Shown here one piece after another: positions 1 to 10,100 of a stretch of DNA of 64,000 bases. Position numbers and translations under genes: made by a program. The notes under the pieces were generated by a model. It saw only the letters and a list, made by a program, of their open reading frames with translations, made no database searches and was not told where the DNA came from. Source of the DNA: Asterias amurensis (taxonomy: Eukaryota > Echinodermata > Asteroidea > Forcipulatida > Asteriidae); assembly GCF_032118995.1 (NCBI RefSeq), contig NC_092649.1:20583832-20647831 (forward strand). Direction: 5' to 3'. Numbering within the stretch: the stretch's first letter is position 1; each line of letters opens with the position of its first letter.

Positions 1-385
1 GGACTCGAGCTCTGATGTTTCTGATCAGCAGGGTGGGTTCGAGTCCCAGTGGTGACACCTGTGTCCTTAAAGCAAGAAACTAAACCATGATGCTTTGTCC
101 CTCGGATGGGACGTAAAGCCATTGGTCCTGTGTGTTGTGAAATGCACGTAAAAGAACCCAGTCACTTATCGCAAAGAGAAGGGATTTGCCCTGGTATTCC
201 TTGTTTTATTGGCTGCATAGTTAGCCACAGCACCTTGTCAAACTTCCCCTTATCATGGTGCTTCGTAAAAGGAGTAGGTCTCACAATTCAAACGTAGTCC
301 CACATACCTTGCAGGAAAATACTGTATGTTAAAGCGCCTTGAGCACCACTAAGTGACGATGTTAACAAGAAGCCACATATTGTTA
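1..385 (+). repeat. tRNA-derived SINE, family 1, copy a (5' end cut by window)
   Basis: The copy begins with a pol III B-box-like stretch (GGTTCGAGTCCC near position 37). A conserved body follows (GGGACGTAAAGCC near 109, AAAAGAACCCAGT near 150), then a tail with CCTTGCAGGAAAAT (near 309) and an AAGAAGCCA block (near 369). The same blocks in the same order occur at 60089-60478 on this strand, and part of the body occurs inverted at 14044-14189. That makes it a dispersed family and not a tRNA gene. The A box lies at or beyond the window edge. Confidence 0.75.
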
Positions 386-779
386 TTTATATACACATTA
401 TTTTACCTAATTATTGCATCACCATTGTACACTGTATCCTGTTAGAGTTTAATTATGCTATAGGTGGAGCAGCTGGTGTTGTTATGTCCATATCAGCGAA
501 CTCTCTCGCAAACCATACTCCAAAGGCGAAGAGAAACGCATTTTTGATGAACGACCTAAAACAAAAAAGTTTAATGGAAAACAGGGTCAGTTCCTACCTC
601 CATGGTTAAATCAATCTGAAAGATTTACATGTATCTGCAAAATACAATCATGAAGGAAGGAAAAACCATGGTACAATGTATCTGAAATTTCTTTGAGATG
701 GGGGGCGGGGGGGGGGGGGGGCCTGGAATTACACGAACTGACCGACTGTTTATAAGATTTCACAGCATAGGCTTTACTA
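386..779. other. no gene seen; G-run
   Basis: No coding signal is recognised. A G-rich run (700-721) could form a quadruplex or be assembly-sensitive. A CTACCTCCATG motif at 594-604 recurs elsewhere in the window (see findings). Confidence 0.5.
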
Positions 780-1045
780 GACCCACTAACTGGGGTGCCG
801 TACTCCTTTTGTCAAAATTTTGACATTCTCTGTCGACAGAGCAATTCAATTCAATTTAATTCAATAATACGTTTATTCCATACTCTTGTTGAACAATTGT
901 GAGAATTAAACAGTACATAGAAATGTACCAAATATAAAGCGCATTAAATTGTACAGCTAATAAATTAATAACTAGGAATTGACTATGTACAGAGAATGTC
1001 AAAATTTTGTCAAAAAAAAGAGTACAGCGCCCCAGTTACTGGGTC
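780..1045. mobile_element. MITE with ~55-bp terminal inverted repeats, TA target duplication
   Basis: The ends GACCCACTAACTGGGG and CCCCAGTTACTGGGTC are inverted repeats that continue inward through GTCAAAATTTTGAC to CAGAGAATG. The element is flanked by TA on both sides. The interior is AT-rich with no ORF. TA duplication plus short TIRs suggests mobilisation by a Tc1/mariner-type transposase; that assignment is inference. Confidence 0.8.
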
Positions 1046-1046
1046 T

Positions 1047-2274
1047 ATGGCTTTATAATGAAGAGCCCTTACTTGCAAGCTTCGATGCTTTTCTTGCATA
1101 TTAAAATAACAATTACCCTGAATTAACTTTTAGGCCGGTCCGGGTTGCAGAGGAGAGGGTTTTTTGTTTCTTTTCTGTTTTTCAAATGACAAAAGTGTTT
1201 TCTTTCTTTGGTTAGTTTTTATTTCACTTCAGACTTCCTACAGTTTTTAAAAATATTACTTGTTTATCAAGCAGTTTAGAAAGAGTCACAAAATCTTGAC
1301 GACCATCTTAAATGAAATGTATAATTTGGGCGAAATAAGATACTCGTCAAAAACAGAAAGTTAAACACGAAATCAAGGAGAGGGCAGGGAGGGGAAAAAT
1401 AAAAATCTTTAGTGGTGACCCAAAGGTGCAAAGTCCCCAAGCGTTTCATCATGCAACTATACACTGCTTGCACACAAAATATGCACGCTTGTGGCCAGGG
1501 ACCCGACTATTTATTTTACTTATTTGCAAGCACAACTTGTGTCTTCTTTTCCTCCTAAACGCTGGAAAAGTTTATCAATTTAAAAAACATCAGTGAAACA
1601 TTACTCAAATTCTCACCTCTTAAAAGGATTTTTGTACAAATCCTTGGTGAACCAAACACACTTTCCAACCAATGATGTTGTCTCTGTCGTTTTTACGTCC
1701 TTCATTTTGCTTGCCGACTCAATGGGTTGAATAATCTTTTTTTATTTTTATTTTTTATATATGACGATAGCGTCAGTTGGCTGGTGTTCACATCACTATA
1801 GCTATGCTTGTGTTAATTTGAACTATCTTTTACTAAAAAAAAAAATATTTGTAAAAGATTTTATTTCAATTACCTTTTACTAGCCTTTCGCAAATAATTC
1901 ACGAAAACAAAACGATAAACAAGTTGGATATCACTGCTTGAAACCATAAAGCTTGATGGCTTGTCCTTTACCGTCACACAAAAACAAATAGACCATTTAT
2001 TGAAAATTTATATCACATGATGGCGCTATTTCATGAGACCGCTAGCTATCTGAGTAACCTAAACTCGCTCCTAGTCTTACAACATGTACTATCAAATTAA
2101 GTACTTTAATAGTCAGATAGTAGGCCTGTAAGGGAATGACAGTAGCCTTTTTCCTTTGAATTATAATCATAATGAAACAGTACACCAACACAAGGTCTGA
2201 TGAACCCAAAAATTTAGTAAAAATTGATTTATTGTTGATCCATATTTAATGTTCAAATAATGTCAGCAAGCATA
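1047..2274. other. no gene seen
   Basis: AT-rich sequence with only short, unsupported reading frames. No splice-flanked conserved exon or named repeat was recognised. Confidence 0.5.
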
Positions 2275-2461
2275 AAGCCCGGTTCATACTTCCTGCGAAT
2301 GCGAATGCGAAGCGAATCTTGACGTCACTAATTCGCAACGAACAATTCGCAGCAGTTGCCCTCTGCTCTACTCCCTTGCGAATAATCGCTGCGAAAGGAG
2401 GGTGTGGAGTCAAATTCACGTCAAATTCGCTTCGCATTCGCAGGAAGTATGAACCGGGCTT
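2275..2461. mobile_element. MITE, ~30-bp perfect TIRs
   Basis: The left end AAGCCCGGTTCATACTTCC is mirrored by GGAAGTATGAACCGGGCTT at the right end. Both arms continue into GCGAATGCGAA-type hexamer repeats. The element is 187 bp with no coding capacity. Short reading frames on both strands here are by-products of the inverted repeat. Confidence 0.85.
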
Positions 2462-3386
2462 CAGACAGGGAAACACAGTAAACTGGATCACTTTGCATTC
2501 ATCACTTTTTAAAAGTTCTGATCAATTGCAACATTATTGGTCAAGTACATGAAACCACTCAAAATTAAAGTAATCCCATGGAGGTAGTTCCGTACTGTGA
2601 TTGGACATGCAGACTTAAACTGTAAATATTTTGAGTTGATTTATTTCAAGATAATTTTAATTTTGTTTTTAATAATCCTCAAATACCCATAAAAGAATCG
2701 GCACAAAAAGTCACTTGCCCTCTTTCCGCTCATTTGAGTAGTAGTTAATCATGAACAACTCTAATATATGCAAAATATTTCCAGTCTAAGCCTGCATGTT
2801 AATTCACATAAATCCAAGCTGTGACACTGACTTGTGCCCTTTTAACCACAATTGCTTCTCTTCACCCAGGTGTACAATGGTTTTGTATTGTTCTGCTGAC
2901 AGGTAATAAGGCATGGTTGGTAATAATGGTTTTTACTCGACAATGAATTTCTTGACAATACCATCATGGTTAGTTTTCCAAACCTGTGGAAAAATAACTT
3001 GTTTTCTCATTTTGAATGGTGACCCTAAACTATAATACTAGGTTCTTATTTAGCGCTTTATCACACCCCTAGGTGTGTATCACTAAGCGCTCAGAATTTG
3101 TCTTGCAAGGTATGTTGAGCTTTTTGAAGTATGAGACCTATTCTTTAGAGCACTATGTAATGACTTAAAAGGTCCTGCTGACGCAATATGATGCCAATAT
3201 CAAGCGAGGAACACCCGAGCAAACCGGAACACAAGTGACACAACTGAGACTTGACACCATACTCTGCTGATCAGAACCGACAGAGCTTGAGTTCGGTGCT
3301 CAGGCCATGGAATTTCAATTGTGTACATGTTGGAAAAAGACAAGGCCATTTTCATTTTGCAAAGGGCACTTCCATTGGAAAATCTT
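2462..3386. other. no gene seen; one imperfect hairpin
   Basis: No coding exon recognised. A hairpin at 3051-3091 pairs AGCGCTT with a downstream AAGCGCT around a CCTAGG centre. A CATGGAGGTAG motif lies at 2577-2587. Confidence 0.45.
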
Positions 3387-3757
3387 AAAGACACTGGACA
3401 CTATTGGTAATTGTCAAAGACCAGTCTTCTCATTTGCTGTATCTCAACATATGCATAAAATAACAACCCTGTGAAAATTTGAGCTCAATCTGTCATCGAA
3501 GTTGCGAGATAATAATGAAAGAAAAAACACCCTTGTCACACGAAGTTGTGTGCGTTTAGATGCTTGATTTCGAGAGACCTCAAATTCTAAATATTAGGTC
3601 TCGGAATCAAACTCGTGGAAAGTTACTTCTTTCTCAAAAACCACTCCACTTCAGAGGGAGCCGTTTCTCACAATGTGTTACACTACCAACCTCTCCCCAT
3701 TACTCGTTACCAAGTGAGGTTTTAGGCTTATAATTATTTTGAGTAATTACCAATGGG
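3387..3757 (+). mobile_element. MITE family A, copy 1
   Basis: It starts AAAGACACTGGACACTATTGG and carries the family's internal blocks: CAAAGACCAGTCTTCTCA, then TTGCGAGATAATAATGAAAG, then GGGAGCCGTTTCTCACAATG. The right TIR is degraded after ACCAATGG. It lies just past the MED20 stop codon and may be part of that gene's 3' UTR. Confidence 0.85.
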
Positions 3758-3916
3758 AATTTTTGAGGGGCACAAAGGCCAAGACCAGGGGCATCAGAGG
3801 CCAGTGTCTCTGTGGCCTGCGTGTCATTCCAGGCATCCACTCGGCCACAACTTGCCCTGCTCTTAACAGGGTGACAAACAAAGCGCCGCCGCAGTAATGT
3901 TTGCATTATATACACA

Positions 3917-4117
3917 TCATCTGTTTGCAGGTCCTTTCCTGAAGTTGTTAAAGTGTTCAAGATACTGCACCATGGTATCAATTGGTGTAACGGGTGTGTC
4001 CTGCTTGGCCATCAGGGAGTTGGGGAGACTCGGAGCTTGGCTGCCCATAAAACTCTGCATGAACTCATTAAGAAGATGCCAGCAGTCTGTCACCACAATG
4101 CACGGTGTGTATTCCAC
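3917..4117 (-). CDS. MED20: MED20 coding exon 5 (terminal)
   Basis: 201 nt from acceptor TTAACCAG to a TGA stop. It encodes VEYTPCIVVTDCWHLLNEF through IDTMVQYLEHFNNFRKGPAN, the conserved C-terminus. It ends about ten residues short of the human protein. Confidence 0.95.
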   Translation of the reverse strand: MEYTPCIVVTDCWHLLNEFMQSFMGSQAPSLPNSLMAKQDTPVTPIDTMVQYLEHFNNFRKGPANR

Positions 4118-7100
4118 CTGGTTAAAAGACAGAATAACAAATAGTATTTAAAGCCATTGGACACTTTCGGTACAGAAAACAAATTAAAAGTTCACATATT
4201 TACAAATAATTTACAGGGTTCACAGAAGGGAAGTGTGAAAGACTTCTCTTGAAATATTATTCCACGAAATGCTTTCCTTTTTGAGAAAACATTAAAACAA
4301 TATCAATTCTCGATATCGAGGATTACAGATTAATTTTAAACACATGTCATGACACGGCGAAACGTGCGGAAACAAGGGTGGGTTTTCGCGTTATTTTCGC
4401 CCGACTCCGATGACCAATTGTGCCTAAATTATCACAAGTTTGTTATTTTATATATAAGTTGTGATACACGAAGTGTAGGCCTTGGACAAAACTGTTTACT
4501 GAAAGTGTCCAATGGCTTTAAGGCACTGGACACTAAATTGGTAATTACTCATAATAATTGTTGGCATAAAAACTTACTTGGTAACAAGCAATGGAGACCT
4601 GTTGATAGTATAAAACATTGTGAGAATTGACTCCCTCTGAAGTAACGTAGTCTTTGAGAAAGCGTTTTTTCTCACTCAAATTATTATTTTAAAAAGACTG
4701 CAGGCCTGAAGCCTTTTATAGGCATCTTAAAGAATACAAATTTGTGCAACAAGCGTGTTTTTTCTTTCATTATAGACCTTATGCACATGACATCGTTTCA
4801 GTAGGGCGCCCTCACCTAGAGGTCAAAAGGAGGTTGTTCATTGGCCAATCCTGTGCTCCGCGCGTACAAATCTGTGCGTTTCGATTGTTTCGTCACCGTT
4901 GTTCCACTAAGATGGCCGCTGGATGACGTCAATGCATAAGGTCTAATGTCTCACAACCTCGATGGCCAGGTGATGTTTAGACAAGAGAGTACTTTTGGTA
5001 AGTTTGGGGACCCAGACACCTTACCTCCATAAGTATTCCTCTGGTGTGTGGTCCGATGGACACAATCCCAACCTTGATGACAAAGTCTCCGAGGTCAAAG
5101 CGCTGCCCTTTGGATTCCATTCGAGCTGATTTCCTTGGCGTGTAAAATCCTAGATGCAAACATGACAGGAGAAAGTTATCAACAAGGGTTCTTACTGACT
5201 AAGAGCTAGAAGTTATTCTGTTGTACCAAGACTGGAGCCTAGACCCAATAACAAGGGTTCTTACTGGCTAGTGTTTGAAAACAAGTAAAATATTATACAC
5301 ATATTGACTGGCAATGAGGTAACTAGTATACGACTATTCCCCCGAGGGAATTTGAGTGACCAGAAGAGGGACCTATTTCCCGAGGCCGAAGGCCAAGGGA
5401 AATAGGCCCCTCTTCTGGTCACTCACAGGCCCAAGGGGGATAGACGTACACTAGTTACCGAATTATGCCAGTCAATATGTGTTTTATAACACAGCTCGGT
5501 TTTAAATGTGAAATAAGAACAGAAATCTGGAAAAGAAATGACATTTTGTAGTTGCTGTTCACGGTTCAAGTCAAGAGAGGGCGCTATTTTCAAAGACTAG
5601 TGCCCGCTCGGGAACTAGTTTCCGCAAACATGTGCGCGCGAGCACTAGACTATATTAGTTCATCCCACGTGACCGTGTTTTAGCCAACCAGAATGCAGAA
5701 CAAGCAAGAGGTGTGTTATAATATACAAATATTGACTGCTTCGAGTGCTATGGTTAAAACTATGACTCCCGAGGTGATCCCTGGAGCGTTCTATTTTCCC
5801 GAATGCAGAACGCTCCGGGGATCACCGAGGGAGTCATAGTTTTTAACCATTGCACGAGTAAAAGCAGTCAATATTTGTTTTATAACACCCCAAACATTTC
5901 TAAATACTGTACTATTATTATTAAGTTACAGACCTGAATGCTACAATCCACGGACGACGCAAATACAGATTGCAAACACTTTTACTTACTGTGTTGCATG
6001 TAGTGTCGTGCATTCCGAAATGGTTACAGACTATTAATTTATCATCCTCGTACACGCAACGGACGTCTGGGTACTGCACGCCGTGTGCTAGTCTGTCGGA
6101 CTAGCGCACGGCCCCGTGTGCTAGTCTTCGGACTAGCGTACGGCGCCGTGTGCTAGTCTTTGGACTAGCGCATGGCAAAACTAAGACATGTCATGTGACG
6201 CGCTCTAAACCAATGAGCAGGCAGAATACTTGCAAGGGGTGTTACAACACTACATATTTCTTTGAAAGTCGATCTGGACCCTCTAGTTTGTTTTATAGTT
6301 TAATCTTATTTTGAAAATGAGATATCGCGTAACTTCACAAGGCCAGATGGCCACTTCAAGTACATTTAAACTATTTGGGCTGTTGACCCAGATCAGCTGT
6401 CACCAGGGGCACACTGCCAACTACTCCTGGGGCTGAAACAGGGTTACCCCCTTCAAAGTCAGTAGGGATGTCGGCACTTTCTGAAAGGGACTATGGTAGA
6501 TGTAGGACTGTTTGGGCTTCAAGTCAGAGACCTTCATTTAAAGGCACTGGACACCTTTGGTAATTGTCAAAGACCAGTATTCTCACTTGGTGTATCCCAT
6601 ACAACATGCATACACAAATAAATCTGTGGAAATTTGGACTCAAGTGGTCATCAAAGTTGAAAGAGAATAATGAAAGAAAAAACACCATTGATGCACAAAT
6701 TTGTGTGCTTTCATCAGATGGCTAAAAACGGCTTCAGTCCTGAAGTCTTTTATTATTTGAGTGAGAAATTACCCCCTTCTCGAAACTATGTTACTTCAGT
6801 GGGAGCCGTTTTCTCACAATGTTTTAAACTATCAACAGCTCTCCATTGCTTGTTACCAAGTAAGTTTTTATGCTAACAATTAATTTGAGTATACCAATAG
6901 TGTCCAGTGCCTTTAAATCGTCTTAATTCACATACCTTTAAGTTTCTGCATGATGCCATCAAAATGATTATCGGTGATAATATGAGCACCAGTATCTGTG
7001 ATTCCATAACACGTCACTGGCTGCTCACTGTTATGCATCAGATGAACCAACTTAGAAGCATCTATTGGGAAATTTACAGAGAACAAATTTTGCTAAATTT

Positions 7101-10100
7101 GGAAACAAAATTGTAAGAAAATACAGAGTTTCCGTGAAAAGGACTTTTGACTTGAGTGTGAACCATTGCAAAGCAACCCAAGAGAATAAACACTTCTAAG
7201 TGTTTTTCCATTAAGTTTTGGTTCAAGTCCAAATCATTAAAAATTTACCCAGTCAGTTTCCCTTGTGGTTTATTATTTGAAGACTGAAATAAAAGGTCAG
7301 TGAGGTCACATCCCCTTTGATTGCTCCCTAGGCTTTAGCTTCTCAGGTTGTATCGTAAACTTGGTGTGGTTTAAAGATGCTACATGTACGTCAGATTTTT
7401 GGCCCATTTGACCCAAAAATTTTGATTTAAAATTCAAAGGTATTTCAGGTATTTTGATGGGGGTCGAGAGAGTTACTAGCTATCATTTGAGCCATTGCAC
7501 GAAAAAAGCCGCCAATTATTAGTAGCAGTGAAATAAAGTGCTCAAAATTAGTTTTTGTTGGGACCCCGACAATATATCACGTGACCAATTCTTATGTGTT
7601 TTATGGTTCCTGACCATTTAAAGTAAAAGTTAAACCTTTTTTTTGTTAGAGCGGGAGATACTCTTTGAAATACCATTCACTCAAAAAAATCTATTTTTTA
7701 ATGTTTGGGGCCAAACATCTGACATAGCATCTTTCAGCTTCTAGGTGTGATTCCTCCATGGTGTGATCAATGGGTACCTGGCAATGTTGTCTAGCTTCTG
7801 ACTGGCCTCTCTGAGCAAAGGTGTTGTACTGACAAAATAGGGAGACTGCCAACATAGGGCTAGATAGCTCAGTTGGTAGAGCACCGGAACAGTAATCTGG
7901 AGGTCATTGGTCCAAATCTTGCTATAGTAAAATTTTCCTTTGTTCAACCTCAAAATCATTTAAACATAAACTAGTCAGTTTATTACTTGTGAGTTATCAA
8001 ACAACAATATAATATTATACATTCATTCCAATTATGTTTATTTGATGTTCCTACTGATCAGTTATTAGTAAAATGCAAACTTCTAAATGTTTAACTTGAT
8101 AGATTTCTTACTCATTGTTGGTGCTGACTGATAAGTCTCGCAATCTACACAGAAGTTGCCCGTCTTGACAGCACCAAGGACCTCAATTCGCCGGGTTAGC
8201 ATCTCCACCATTTGCTGAACTGTCTTATTTTCAGTCACAGACCATTGGCAAACACTAAACAAAAAGTGAAAAATTTAAATTAATTGACACAGAAAACCTA
8301 TGGGCTTTTTCAATTGAATGTGCACAAAGTGCTTGAATGAATTGAAGTTGTTTTGTTGTACCAAGACTAAAAGGAGGCTAGTGGCATGATATGATTAAGT
8401 TAACAAAACATGCATGATTTAAATGTTGAACTTGTCAAAGTTTGGCAAATGGCTCTTGTCGAATAGATTGTGTGTTAATTTACTCGAGACAAACTATATT
8501 ATTTTCTCTGCAAGACAGCACACAAATCATCAAGATACTCCACTTATTTTAAATGTTGTTATTTTATCTAAAGTCAAATCCACTAAATTCCTTGGCATTT
8601 TTATTGATGAAAATCTCTCTTGGAATTACCACATTAGTAGTTTGTGTACTAAAGTGTCAAGGAATGTTGGAGTCATGAGCAGACTTAAGTGGTTTCTACC
8701 CAAACACATTTTGGTAACCCTTTATAACTCCTTTGTTCTTCCTTATTTCAATTACGCTTCTCTTGCCTGGGGTTCATCTAAACCAGGTTGTAATAAATTG
8801 TTTTTGTGACAGAAAACGGCAATCCGTGTAATTCATGGTGCAGGTTATCTGGAACATACTTCCCCACTGTTTGTTACATCAAGTATCTTAAAACTTGGCG
8901 ATATTCATTCTCTTAATGTAGCAAATTTTATGTTTAAAGCCGTTGGACCCTTTTGGTAAACAGTATTGTCCAAGTCCCACACTTCGTGTATCACAACTTA
9001 TATATATAAAATAACAATCCTGTGGAAATTTAGGCTCAATCGGACATCGGAGTCAGGAGAAAATAACGGGAAAACCCACTCCTGTTTTCGCGCGTTTCGC
9101 CGTGTCATGACATGTGTTTATAACAAATCCGCAATTCTCGCTAACGAGAATTTATATTGTTTTACCGTTTTCTCAAAAAGTAAAGCATTTCATGGACTAA
9201 TATTTCAAGAGAAGTCTTTCACCATTACCTTCTGTAAACCCTGTACATTATTTGTAAATCTGTGAACTTTTTTTTTTTTTTCTGTACCGAAAGGGTCCAA
9301 TGGCTTTAAACACTCTCGTAATTTGTTGCCACATAAACTTCAAGGCTTGTTGTTTGCTAGTGCTTCAGTTCACACTCTTCAGACCCATGGTTTAGCCAAA
9401 GGAAATCTTTTTGTGAAACAAAGTAGAACTGAGTTTTTTAAAAAGAGTGTGTTTTGATAATTAATTAAAGGGGTCCTTTACTGGATAGCCTTAATGCAGA
9501 TCTTAAACAGTCAGTCAATGTTTTTCTTTTCGTAAAAAGCTTAAGAAGATTTTGATTGATTTATATACTACTTATTCATTATATATCTAATACACAACAC
9601 TTTTTAGTAAATATTTTATCTATTGCCCAGTCTCACTCATGCATAATGTCCATGTCCCTTTTGTTTGTTAGTGTTCATTTTTGTGTAAATTGTCCTTGTC
9701 TTTAGGGAAGAGGAAAAAAAAATTTTGCTTCTTCTTCCTACAATTTACATGTTGACGTCAAGCTATTTTCTATTTTTTGTTCATTAACTGGATTAAGTTT
9801 TCCCCAAGTACAAGTTATTATCTGAACAATGTTATTAATACTACGACACTGTATTGATTGATGTTGATATGAAATAAATGTATCTGAAATGAAATGATGT
9901 TGAAAAAATATTTAATGATTACCATCATAATAAGCCATTTTGAGTGATGCCAAAATTTCCCAAACCGAAATACTAATAATAGTGATGTAAAAAATGTCCA
10001 CCATCATAACATACTACAGTCGTTTGACCAGTTCTGGATCACTTCTTGAATTCACATGGTTTTTTGTTGCAATCTCTTTGATATCTTAAACAAAAAAGTT

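Noticed and set aside
7857..7930. Functional tRNA gene
   Set aside because: Position 33 is not U, the T-loop reads GGTCCAAATC, stems pair poorly, and the same head plus body occurs elsewhere as a SINE.
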